A stretch of DNA of 15,925 bases, taken from assembly GCA_015233265.1 (NCBI GenBank), contig JADFXZ010000037.1, positions 1-15,925 of the forward strand, written 5' to 3'. The translations under genes were made by a program, and so were the position numbers. Shown here piece by piece: positions 1 to 5,607 of this stretch (position 1 is the first letter of the stretch; each line of letters opens with the position of its first letter). The stretch is from Nitrospirota bacterium (GTDB taxonomy: Bacteria > Nitrospirota > Thermodesulfovibrionia > Thermodesulfovibrionales > Magnetobacteriaceae). The notes under the pieces were generated by a model. The model saw only the letters and a program-made list of their open reading frames with translations, made no database searches and was not told where the DNA came from.

Positions 1-301
1 GTGGCGCAAGCTGCACGTTTGGATGCCAAACGGTTACGTCATATTGGCCTGCCGGCAGATTATTTATGATTGTCTTGCCGTTAGAATCGCTCCTTGCAAA
101 GTATGGCGTCTCAACGACATATATATATGCCTTCATCCAGTCGTGAATATTGCAACCGATAACCACTACGCCGGGTTTGTCAAAAAGCACCTTGTTGTTG
201 GCGTTGGCGCCGGGGGGATATAGGGGGATTTCAAATTTTTTTGCCGGTGAAAAAGAGTAAATGTGATGGCGTATTTTGTCATTATTCGGAAACTGAAGGA
301 T
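1..301 (-). pseudogene. Cupredoxin / MauL-like protein, 3' part only, frame broken upstream and cut by window edge
   Basis: The minus strand reads open from position 301 to the window edge. It gives a recognisable segment: FPNNDKIRHHIYSFSPAKK, then FEIPLYPPGANANNK, then GVVVIGCNIHDWMKAYIYV, then NLPAGQYDVTVWHPN. This is the pattern of the periplasmic plastocyanin-like 'methylamine utilization' proteins. The His of RHH and the Cys and His of CNIHDWM are the expected type-1 copper ligands, followed by a carboxypeptidase-regulatory-like segment. An in-frame TAA at 302-304 precedes the open stretch, and there is no ATG, GTG or TTG between it and the conserved block. The other two frames upstream do not continue the family pattern. 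The gene is therefore 5'-truncated or frameshifted, or an assembly error sits near 300. The rest of the 3' end lies outside the window. Family call is fairly sure; pseudogene status is inference. Confidence 0.6.
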
Positions 302-435
302 TTAAGACAAAAATTATTGTAAGCAGCGCAACGCTCAATAAAGCACACGGGGCCTATCTCACACGTTCTTTAGGCCATGTGGCTGTCAAAGGTAAAATAG
401 ACAAGGTAACTATTTGCGCACTGGATGGCATCGGA

Positions 436-462
436 AATCCTTCGACAGGCTCAGGATGATTA
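436..462. repeat. Single copy of the dispersed TCCTTCGACA(A/G)GCTCAGGA repeat
   Basis: The block AATCCTTCGACAGGCTCAGG, continuing ATGATT, differs by one base (AGG for AAG) from the inverted-repeat arms at 15471-15496 and 15531-15556. Only one arm is present here. It lies about 130 bp upstream of the broken cupredoxin-like frame and just before the promoter region of the defence cluster. Confidence 0.7.
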
Positions 463-542
463 GCCGGTTAATCATATTACGGCAGCTTAGTATTAATATA
501 GAAACTAACTGTGCCGTCAGCGAAGAAGGAAGGGAATTTTAT

Positions 543-558
543 ATTAGAATTTTCTAAT
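543..558. promoter_or_regulatory. Palindromic operator candidate ATTAGAA-TT-TTCTAAT
   Basis: A perfect 7-bp inverted repeat with a 2-bp spacer lies 18 bp upstream of the -35 box of the promoter at 577-606. Its size and AT-rich character resemble PerR/Fur-type operators, and a peroxide-responsive regulator would suit the downstream genes. No regulator gene is in the window, so the assignment is inference. Confidence 0.35.
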
Positions 559-576
559 GTGTTTGCCCTTGCCCCC

Positions 577-606
577 TTGACGCTGGACTTTGGTTACTGG
601 TACAAT
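577..606 (+). promoter_or_regulatory. Sigma70-type promoter of the defence gene cluster
   Basis: A -35 box TTGACG and a -10 box TACAAT are separated by 18 bp. Predicted transcription start is near 613, leaving a leader of about 80 nt before the GTG start at 692. It is the best promoter-like sequence I see before the 692-5607 gene run. Confidence 0.55.
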
Positions 607-691
607 AGCTGTATAACGGTTTGCAGGTTTACGAAATCTGACTTTACGGCGGCACTTTGTGATCTTGTTTTATTGAAGGAGGTGTATCAGA

Positions 692-799
692 GTGGGAGTC
701 TTCAAGTGTGAGAAATGCGGTGCGGTAAAAGAAGGCAGGTGTAAGCCGCAGAAGTGTCCTGGCTGCGGTGAAAAGGCTACAATGAAAAAGGAAGAATGA
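692..799 (+). CDS. RCKP-type rubredoxin-like small protein (35 aa)
   Basis: This is a very small protein with a GTG start 8 nt after a GAAGGAGG ribosome binding site. The sequence begins MGVFKCEKCGAVKEGRCK and continues PQKCPGCGEKATM. It has two CxxC knuckles (C6/C9 and C22/C25) and the RCKP motif (residues 16-19) that defines a family of tiny rubredoxin-like proteins. It could bind Fe or Zn, and an electron carrier role is an inference from the neighbours. It is the first gene after the promoter at 577-606 and is followed directly by a hairpin with a T run. It may therefore be made as an abundant short transcript, with partial readthrough into rubredoxin and the genes beyond. Confidence 0.75.
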   Translation: MGVFKCEKCGAVKEGRCKPQKCPGCGEKATMKKEE

Positions 800-826
800 A
801 AAAAGAAGGCTGATGCCTGTTTTTTT
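799..826 (+). terminator. Weak intrinsic terminator / attenuator after the RCKP gene
   Basis: AGGC-TGAT-GCCT is followed by G and seven T, with an A-rich stretch opposite the T run, so longer pairing with mismatches is possible. It lies directly after the stop codon at 797-799. The core stem is short, so partial termination is more likely than a complete stop. Confidence 0.45.
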
Positions 827-840
827 CATGCAGAATTTTC

Positions 841-1065
841 ATGCCCAATACAATGCCCAATACAGGGGAGCCGGAAACACAGGCCAGTGGTCTTGATCAA
901 AGTCACGGTCAATACAAATGCGGGATATGCGGTTACATATACAGTCCCGCAAAGGGTGATAAGAAACATGGCATACCCGAGGGTATGCCCTTTGAGGAGC
1001 TGCCGGAGTCTTGGGCATGTCCTCTGTGTGGGAAGGGGAAGGTCAGGTTTTCCCCTGTACGTTAA
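841..1065 (+). CDS. Rubredoxin with N-terminal extension (74 aa)
   Basis: This is a small one-iron electron carrier. The Fe(Cys)4 site is C27-GI-C30 in the CGICGYIY motif and C60-PL-C63 in CPLCG. The loop between them contains PEGMPFEELPESWACP, the standard rubredoxin pattern. The core is preceded by about 24 residues that are Asn, Gln and Glu-rich and absent from most rubredoxins (usually 52-54 aa). The proposed start region is a 12-bp tandem duplication (841-852 and 853-864), giving MPNTMPNT and two possible ATGs. Neither has a clear ribosome binding site, so the start is uncertain. Likely partners are the flavodiiron protein and superoxide reductase encoded downstream. The family is sure; partner choice is inferred. 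Confidence 0.88.
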   Translation: MPNTMPNTGEPETQASGLDQSHGQYKCGICGYIYSPAKGDKKHGIPEGMPFEELPESWACPLCGKGKVRFSPVR

Positions 1066-1071
1066 TGCTCA

Positions 1072-1090
1072 GGTACCCATCTGTGGTACC
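1072..1090. repeat. GGTACC-N7-GGTACC hairpin in a leader
   Basis: Two GGTACC hexamers separated by 7 nt lie between the rubredoxin stop and the AAGGAGGG ribosome binding site of the next gene. They could form a 6-bp stem. No T run follows, so this is not a normal terminator. It could be an mRNA stability or processing hairpin, or an operator. Confidence 0.3.
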
Positions 1091-1122
1091 AGTTTAATAT
1101 TTAGTTAAGGAGGGCTACGGTT

Positions 1123-1575
1123 ATGTGCATGGATCATACATTTAAGTGCAGCTGCGGGGCGCAGGAAGTCAGTATCAATTTCAGGAATGAGATATTGCCG
1201 CCTGAGACGTTGATGGGGCTGTATTGCCCGGAGTGCAGCAAGGCTGTTGCATTCAATCCCGATACGATGATACGCGACAACAACTGGATTTTAGAGTATG
1301 AAATGGACATCGCTCGCCTGATGGCTAAGAGTTTGCCCGCCGAGCATGTGAGAAACCTCAGCCCCGAGGTGATATTCGACGAGGACTACTGCTCGTGGCG
1401 CGGTATCTATCCAAACGACCATGTGGACAGCCTGCGTGAGAAAGAGCAAATCGTATCGTTGGCCAAGGTCAATCCCAAGCAGTATTTGCAGGAGATAAAG
1501 TCATGGGCAACTACGCGCATGGACAGGCTTAAGAGCCAGGGTTGGAGGAAGGCGCATGAGCGAGTCGCAGTTTAA
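1123..1575 (+). CDS. Uncharacterised zinc-ribbon-like protein (150 aa)
   Basis: I do not recognise a named family. The N-terminus carries a metal-binding pattern, C9-S-C11 and C35-PE-C38 (KCSCG and YCPECSK), which suggests a zinc ribbon or a rubredoxin-like iron site. The remaining roughly 110 residues are charged, helical-looking and contain no membrane segment. One more Cys lies in EDYCSWRGIYPND near residue 109. A good AAGGAGGG ribosome binding site precedes the ATG at 1123; an ATG at 1129 is an alternative. The gene overlaps the next one by 20 nt, so the two are probably translated together. Its position between rubredoxin and the flavodiiron protein suggests a role in redox or metal homeostasis, which is inference only. 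Confidence 0.75.
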   Translation: MCMDHTFKCSCGAQEVSINFRNEILPPETLMGLYCPECSKAVAFNPDTMIRDNNWILEYEMDIARLMAKSLPAEHVRNLSPEVIFDEDYCSWRGIYPNDHVDSLREKEQIVSLAKVNPKQYLQEIKSWATTRMDRLKSQGWRKAHERVAV

Positions 1576-1720
1576 GGAAAAACCAGCGTGTGCTGTCAAA
1601 GGGGCAGCCGTCCCGGATATTGTTGAGTGTCCTTTGTGCGGGGCTGAGCTTGAGATGTGGTCAGACGAGCAAGAGACACACTGCAAGGCATGTAATGTGG
1701 ACGTAACGCGCAGACATTAA
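1556..1720 (+). CDS. Small zinc-ribbon protein (54 aa)
   Basis: The ATG at 1556 lies inside the end of the previous gene, 20 nt before its stop, with GGAGGAAGG just upstream serving as the ribosome binding site. The product has a CPLC knuckle (C25/C28) and a CKAC knuckle (C43/C46) separated by 14 residues, typical of a minimal four-cysteine zinc ribbon or rubredoxin-like fold. The N-terminal 20 residues look disordered. Function is unknown. The strong coupling to the upstream zinc-ribbon gene suggests the two products act as a pair. Confidence 0.7.
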   Translation: MSESQFKEKPACAVKGAAVPDIVECPLCGAELEMWSDEQETHCKACNVDVTRRH

Positions 1721-1758
1721 AATATTGCATTAAAATATAACTAGGCGGTAGCTAAAGG

Positions 1759-3012
1759 ATGAATGTCATAGAGATTAAACCAGACATCTACTGGGTAGGC
1801 GTTGTCGATTGGGCAGTGAGAGACTTCCACGGCTATGTAACGCCAAGCGGGACGACGTATAATAACTATCTGATTTTAGACGAGGAGATAACGCTGGTTG
1901 ACACCGTTAAGCATGATTTCCTCGACGTCGGCATAGCCAACATAAAGAGCGTCGTAGATCCATTAAAGATTAAAAACATCGTAATCAACCACATAGAAAA
2001 CGACCACATGGGCGCCCTCGACAGAGTCATGGAAATAGTACCGCGTGACGTTACTATTTACACCACGAAAAGGGCTAAAGACGGAATGGACAGGTTTTTT
2101 GATATTTCAAAGTGGAATATCATTACGGTGAAGACCGGCGATGAGGTAAAAACCGGAAAGTACACGCTGAAATTCATAGAGACCCCAATGATACACTGGC
2201 CGGACTCGATGATGACATACGTACAGGGCGCAAAGCTCCTCATGTCGCAGGACGCCTTTGGTCAGCATCTTGCCTCTGCGGCGCGCTTTGATGATGAGTT
2301 CATTGACTGCGCGTCGTTGACCGAGCTTGAGGATGCCACGCTTGATTACTATGCCAACATCCTGATGCCCTTTGGTACCTTGATAAAGGCAAAAATAGCC
2401 GAAATTAAGAAAATGGGTATCGAAATAGATATGATTGCCCCCGACCACGGTGTTATATGGAGGAAAAACCCTGAGCTTGCGATGGAGATGTATCTTGACA
2501 TGGCAAACAATCAGGCCAACGAGCGGATAGTTATAATATACGACACTATGTGGAACAGCACTGAGCAGATGACCCTGCCCATAATGAGGGGGATTCGTGA
2601 CGAGGGGGTTGACTGCCGTGTGATAAAGCTGCGTGCAACACCGATGAGTGTCGCAATTAAGGAGTTTTGGAAATCGAGGGGCTGCCTGATAGGCTCACCA
2701 ACGTTGAATAATGAGGTGTTTCCCTCGATAGCGGAGTTTATGGTGCATCTGTTGGGGCTGCGCCCTAAGGAGCGTCTGATGGCGGCCTTTGGCAGCTATG
2801 GCTGGGGCGGAGGTGCAGTGAAATGGCTATATGAGATGTTTAATAAGATGAAAATGCCGGTAGTTGAGCCGGGCATTGGCGTGCAGTACAGACTAAAACC
2901 GGATGACGAGAAGAAGTGTTATGAATTTGGCCGAAATTTTGCTCAGCAGGTAAAGGAATATCAGAAAAAATTTTCAATCGTATCGACAAAGCTATGTAAA
3001 TTGTGTAAGTAA
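1759..3012 (+). CDS. fprA: Flavodiiron protein (O2/NO reductase, FprA/ROO type)
   Basis: This cytoplasmic enzyme reduces O2 to water and/or NO to N2O, with electrons usually from rubredoxin. The N-terminal beta-lactamase-like domain (about residues 1-250) carries the full diiron ligand set: H78, E80, D82 and H83 in NHIENDHMG, H146 in IHWPDS, D165 in SQDAFG and H230 in APDHGVIW. The flavodoxin domain starts near residue 254 (IVIIYDTMWNSTEQM), with the FMN-binding SPTLNNE and SYGWGGGAV stretches. At 417 aa it is a class A core enzyme with no fused rubredoxin. A separate rubredoxin gene starts 13 nt downstream. The C-terminus ends with an unusual CKLCK tail. The ribosome binding site AAAGGA precedes the ATG. 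Identification is very secure; O2 versus NO preference cannot be read from sequence. Confidence 0.95.
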   Translation: MNVIEIKPDIYWVGVVDWAVRDFHGYVTPSGTTYNNYLILDEEITLVDTVKHDFLDVGIANIKSVVDPLKIKNIVINHIENDHMGALDRVMEIVPRDVTIYTTKRAKDGMDRFFDISKWNIITVKTGDEVKTGKYTLKFIETPMIHWPDSMMTYVQGAKLLMSQDAFGQHLASAARFDDEFIDCASLTELEDATLDYYANILMPFGTLIKAKIAEIKKMGIEIDMIAPDHGVIWRKNPELAMEMYLDMANNQANERIVIIYDTMWNSTEQMTLPIMRGIRDEGVDCRVIKLRATPMSVAIKEFWKSRGCLIGSPTLNNEVFPSIAEFMVHLLGLRPKERLMAAFGSYGWGGGAVKWLYEMFNKMKMPVVEPGIGVQYRLKPDDEKKCYEFGRNFAQQVKEYQKKFSIVSTKLCKLCK

Positions 3013-3025
3013 GGAGGGTTAACTT

Positions 3026-3154
3026 ATGTACAGATGTACCGTGTGTGGATGGATTTACGATGAGGCAAAAGAAGGGACACCGTTTAGCGAGCAACATGAC
3101 GACTACACATGCCCTGTGTGTAACGCCCCAAAAGAGGCATTTGAGCCTGCATAG
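3026..3154 (+). CDS. Short rubredoxin (42 aa)
   Basis: A clear AAGGAGGG ribosome binding site lies just upstream of the ATG, 13 nt after the flavodiiron stop. The sequence MYRCTVCGWIYDEAKEG followed by DDYTCPVCNAPKEAFE gives the rubredoxin iron site C4/C7 and C29/C32. At 42 residues it lacks about 10 residues of the usual loop between the two knuckles. It therefore resembles the rubredoxin domains fused to rubrerythrin or flavorubredoxin more than stand-alone rubredoxins. The spacing makes it the natural electron donor of the flavodiiron protein, and the pair may be an unfused equivalent of flavorubredoxin (inference). Confidence 0.88.
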   Translation: MYRCTVCGWIYDEAKEGTPFSEQHDDYTCPVCNAPKEAFEPA

Positions 3155-3169
3155 GCTGGCTTAAAGATA

Positions 3170-3182
3170 TCTGATAATCAGA
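3170..3182. promoter_or_regulatory. 13-bp palindrome TCTGAT-A-ATCAGA upstream of superoxide reductase
   Basis: A perfect 6-1-6 palindrome lies 25 bp before the superoxide reductase ATG. It is the size of a dimeric repressor site, and its TGATAATCA core is loosely Fur/PerR-like. It is not identical to the palindrome at 543-558. It overlaps a GATATC site (3166-3171), which the EcoRV-type system in this window would be expected to recognise. Confidence 0.25.
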
Positions 3183-3206
3183 ATTTGACCAGAGGAGGTA
3201 ATTAAG

Positions 3207-3581
3207 ATGACAGAAAAGCATTTATTTTGTGGTAATAACAAACCGGCAGATCCTGCCAATCTAACGGAGGCTGAGAAGAAGCACATGCCCGTTATTGACT
3301 GCCCTGACACTGTAAAGGCAGGAGAGCCGTTTAGGGTTAATATCAAAGTTGGCGAAATCCCTCATGTGATGCAGGAAGGCCACAGCATACAGTGGATTGA
3401 GGTATATTCAGGAGAGAATTTTAAGGCTAGAATTGATCTGACACCTGTGACCACCGCTGCCGACGTATCGGTAACTCTCATTAAGAGCGGCAAGCACCCC
3501 ACATCTTCGATAAGGGTTATAGAAAGATGCAATCTCCACGGGCAGTGGGAGGCAGTCAAGCCAATTAACATAAGCCAATAG
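3207..3581 (+). CDS. Superoxide reductase, one-iron (neelaredoxin-type)
   Basis: This enzyme reduces superoxide to hydrogen peroxide without making O2, a typical anaerobe strategy. At 124 aa it holds only the catalytic SOR domain and lacks the N-terminal desulforedoxin domain of two-iron desulfoferrodoxin. The Fe(His4Cys) centre can be read as H26 (EKKHMPVI), H53 and H59 (PHVMQEGHSIQW), and C108 with H111 (CNLHGQWE). The usual Glu-Lys-His triplet next to the active site reads Glu-Lys-Lys-His here, so the glutamate sixth ligand may be shifted by one residue. A strong AGAGGAGGT ribosome binding site precedes the ATG. The gene lies between rubredoxin and peroxiredoxin genes, which fits electron input from the former and peroxide removal by the latter. 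Confidence 0.93.
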   Translation: MTEKHLFCGNNKPADPANLTEAEKKHMPVIDCPDTVKAGEPFRVNIKVGEIPHVMQEGHSIQWIEVYSGENFKARIDLTPVTTAADVSVTLIKSGKHPTSSIRVIERCNLHGQWEAVKPINISQ

Positions 3582-3633
3582 GGCCTTTAGGGCCTGAAGC
3601 ATTTAATTAAGTAATTACAGGAGGAGACAAGAC

Positions 3634-4263
3634 ATGTGCGATGAGTTAGATTATGATGGTGTATGCTGCGGGTTGAAGGTTGGACAGAAGGTACCGGATT
3701 TCAAGATGGACACGTATGACCCTGTGAAGAAGGACTTCGGCGAAATATCGCTTGAAGACCTGAAAAAAGATGGCAAGTGGACAGTTCTCGTGTTTTACCC
3801 AGCAGATTTTACGTTTGTCTGTGCAACTGAGTTTTCTGCCCTTGCCGGTCTATATGACGAGTTTAAAAAGTGCGGCGCCGAGGTCATTGCGGTAAGTACA
3901 GATACGAAATTTACGCATCTGGCATGGCACAGAGATGAGAAATCCCTCGAAGGCGTCAAATACCCAATGGGGGCAGACCGTAACACTGCCATATCGAGAC
4001 TGTTTGGCGTGTATGACGAGTGCTCCGGCCTTGACCTCAGGGGTTCTTTCATAATAAGCCCTGACGGGACACTCCTCAATGCCGAGATAAATTTCTACAA
4101 TCTTGGCAGGAACATGGACGAGCTGCTCAGAAAACTAAAGGCAAACATATATCTGGCAAAGCATGGCGCTGAGGCATGTCCAGCGAAGTGGAAGTCTGAA
4201 GGAGATAAGACCCTAACGCCCGGTGCCCACATGGTTGGCAAAGTAGCCGAAGCCCTTAAATAA
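3634..4263 (+). CDS. Typical 2-Cys peroxiredoxin (AhpC/Prx1 type)
   Basis: This is a thiol peroxidase that reduces H2O2 and organic peroxides. The peroxidatic cysteine is C63 in FYPADFTFVCATEF, and the resolving cysteine is C182 in AEACPAKW near the C-terminus, so this is a typical 2-Cys enzyme that works as dimers or decamers. Arg139 of LRGSFIISPDG and the Prx fold pattern are also present. Its 209 aa is within the family range. Extra N-terminal cysteines (C2, C11 and C12 in the first dozen residues) are unusual. GGAGGAGA is the ribosome binding site. It sits immediately after superoxide reductase, whose product is its substrate. No ahpF or thioredoxin reductase is nearby, so the glutaredoxin or flavoprotein downstream are candidate reductants (inference). 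Confidence 0.95.
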   Translation: MCDELDYDGVCCGLKVGQKVPDFKMDTYDPVKKDFGEISLEDLKKDGKWTVLVFYPADFTFVCATEFSALAGLYDEFKKCGAEVIAVSTDTKFTHLAWHRDEKSLEGVKYPMGADRNTAISRLFGVYDECSGLDLRGSFIISPDGTLLNAEINFYNLGRNMDELLRKLKANIYLAKHGAEACPAKWKSEGDKTLTPGAHMVGKVAEALK

Positions 4264-4284
4264 CACACCATTGGAGGTGTTGAT

Positions 4285-4407
4285 ATGGCAGTAAAGAAAG
4301 ATGGCGAAAAGTACAAGTGCAACATATGCGGTAACGAGGTTGTAGTAACGAAAGTAGGCGGCGGAGAGCTTGTATGTTGCGGGCAGCCTATGGAATTGCA
4401 GGGATAA
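4285..4407 (+). CDS. Desulforedoxin-like protein (40 aa)
   Basis: This is a minimal one-iron redox protein. The iron ligands are C12/C15 in KCNICGNEV and the adjacent pair C31/C32 in LVCCGQPME, the signature of desulforedoxin and of the N-terminal domain of two-iron desulfoferrodoxin. TTGGAGGTG provides the ribosome binding site 7 nt before the ATG. Here it is a stand-alone protein in the same cluster as a one-iron superoxide reductase, so the two domains of desulfoferrodoxin are supplied as separate polypeptides. The family is sure; pairing with the SOR is inference. Confidence 0.88.
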   Translation: MAVKKDGEKYKCNICGNEVVVTKVGGGELVCCGQPMELQG

Positions 4408-4422
4408 TATGGTCGGTCTATT

Positions 4423-4992
4423 ATGAAAGTGACCGCCATTGCCGGCTCTCCGAGAGTAAACGGCAACACTGAGATATTAATAAACGAGGCCATCAGGGCA
4501 GTCACGCAACTGGGCTGCCCAGTTGAGCTATTCGTCCCGCACACCATGAACTTGGCCCCGTGCAGCAACTGCGGCGGCTGTGAAGACTCTGGCCGGTGCG
4601 TCATAGATGACGACATGGAGGCCGTCTACAGGGCAATATACACGTCTGAGAGGTTTATTGTGGCCTCACCGATATTTTTTTTCGGTCTGACAGCGCAGCT
4701 CAAGGGTTTAATAGACAGATGCCAGGCGCTGTGGTGTGAAAAATATCTGCTTGGCCGCCCAATTCCACAGGGGCAGGCAGGTAGAAAAGGACTCCTTCTG
4801 ATGGTTGGCGGCATGGACAAGGAGATAGGGTTTAAAAGCGGCGGGGCAACTGCAACGGCCTTTTTCAGAACCATAAGCGTCCCAACTCACGAGACCATAT
4901 ATTTCACAAAGGTTGATTCGGCGGGGGCGATACTATCACATCCCACAGCGTTAAAAGACGTATATGAGGCCGCCCAAAGGTTGCTATTGTAA
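4423..4992 (+). CDS. Iron-sulfur flavoprotein / NADPH-dependent FMN reductase family
   Basis: This 189-aa flavodoxin-fold protein starts MKVTAIAGSPRVNGNTE, the FMN phosphate-binding loop of the family. It contains C47-SN-C50-GG-C53-EDSGR-C59, a compact cysteine motif like that of iron-sulfur flavoproteins that hold a [4Fe-4S] cluster beside FMN. The ASPIFFFGLTAQLKG segment (about residues 81-95) is the conserved second flavin-contact region. It starts 15 nt after the desulforedoxin stop. It is likely a redox hub passing electrons to the small iron proteins or reducing O2 or quinones. Substrate cannot be fixed from sequence. Confidence 0.85.
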   Translation: MKVTAIAGSPRVNGNTEILINEAIRAVTQLGCPVELFVPHTMNLAPCSNCGGCEDSGRCVIDDDMEAVYRAIYTSERFIVASPIFFFGLTAQLKGLIDRCQALWCEKYLLGRPIPQGQAGRKGLLLMVGGMDKEIGFKSGGATATAFFRTISVPTHETIYFTKVDSAGAILSHPTALKDVYEAAQRLLL

Positions 4993-5008
4993 ACAGGAGA
5001 GAGAGACT

Positions 5009-5272
5009 ATGAGTGAAAAAAAGACTGTAATATTTGCCCTGAGTACATGTCCATCATGCAAGAAGGCAAAGGAGCTATTGACAAGACATAACATTGAGTT
5101 TGTCCTTGCGGAACTCGACACGATGGACATCGAATCCCGTGATAAGCTCCTTGAAGAGGTTAAAAAATATAACCCGCGCGAGTCATTCCCAACAATAGTA
5201 GTAGATGGAGGCCGGACTGTAATCGTAGGGTTTAACGAGCCGGCTATCAAAAAGGAATACAACATAGCATAA
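5009..5272 (+). CDS. Glutaredoxin family protein (CPSC active site)
   Basis: This is an 87-aa thioredoxin-fold protein with a C14-PS-C17 active site (ALSTCPSCKKAKELL) and the cis-proline of FPTIVVDGG. ATG at 5009 is chosen because AACAGGAGAG lies 7 nt upstream. An in-frame ATG at 4964 lies inside the previous gene and has no ribosome binding site. It probably acts as a dithiol reductase of the cluster, for example for the peroxiredoxin (inference). The active-site dipeptide PS differs from the classical CPYC, as often seen in glutaredoxin-like proteins of anaerobes. Confidence 0.88.
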   Translation: MSEKKTVIFALSTCPSCKKAKELLTRHNIEFVLAELDTMDIESRDKLLEEVKKYNPRESFPTIVVDGGRTVIVGFNEPAIKKEYNIA

Positions 5273-5292
5273 TTATGGGGGTGGGGCAAAAT

Positions 5293-5607
5293 ATGAAAAA
5301 GATACCGTCACATTATAACAAGTTAAAAGAAAGACACGGCGGCCTGCTTGATGCCGTTGAGGCACTGGGTCAAGCTGCAAAAGCCGGAGGCCCGATTGAC
5401 GCCGCTACGGCAGAACTCATACAGCTTGCCGCAGCCGTTGCAATACGCTCAGAAGGCTCTGTCCACAGCCACACACGCAGGGCACTTGCCCACGGGGCCA
5501 CCGCCGAAGCGCTCAGACACGCGGCCATCCTGCTGACCAGCGTTGTGGGATTCCCCGCGGTTGCCGCCGCCCTTGCCTGGATTGATGATTGCATTGAGGA
5601 TGCCTGA
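5293..5607 (+). CDS. CMD/AhpD-like family protein lacking the active-site cysteines
   Basis: A 104-aa all-helical protein of the carboxymuconolactone decarboxylase/AhpD fold. The family pattern is clear in the EGSVHSHTRRALAHGATAE segment (about residues 53-71), then LRHAAILLTSVVGFPAVAAA. In AhpD the corresponding segment has a CxxC redox pair, but here the positions hold Ser and the protein has only one Cys, near the C-terminus. It therefore cannot be a canonical AhpD disulfide reductase; a Cys-less CMD subfamily of unknown function is the best description. The ATG at 5293 is preferred because a G-rich GGGGGTGGGG stretch precedes it. An in-frame ATG at 5275 has no ribosome binding site. Its end overlaps the radical SAM gene. 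Confidence 0.78.
   Translation: MKKIPSHYNKLKERHGGLLDAVEALGQAAKAGGPIDAATAELIQLAAAVAIRSEGSVHSHTRRALAHGATAEALRHAAILLTSVVGFPAVAAALAWIDDCIEDA

Noticed and set aside
23..223. 66-aa plus-strand ORF at the left edge
   Set aside because: The opposite strand encodes the recognisable cupredoxin-like block; this is its shadow.
2107..2448. 113-aa minus-strand ORF inside the flavodiiron gene
   Set aside because: Antisense shadow of a confirmed gene with all catalytic residues; no ribosome binding site or motif.
4095..4616. 173-aa minus-strand ORF opposite peroxiredoxin and flavoprotein genes
   Set aside because: It spans three well supported plus-strand genes antisense, and its sequence is Ser, Pro and Thr-rich without any family motif.
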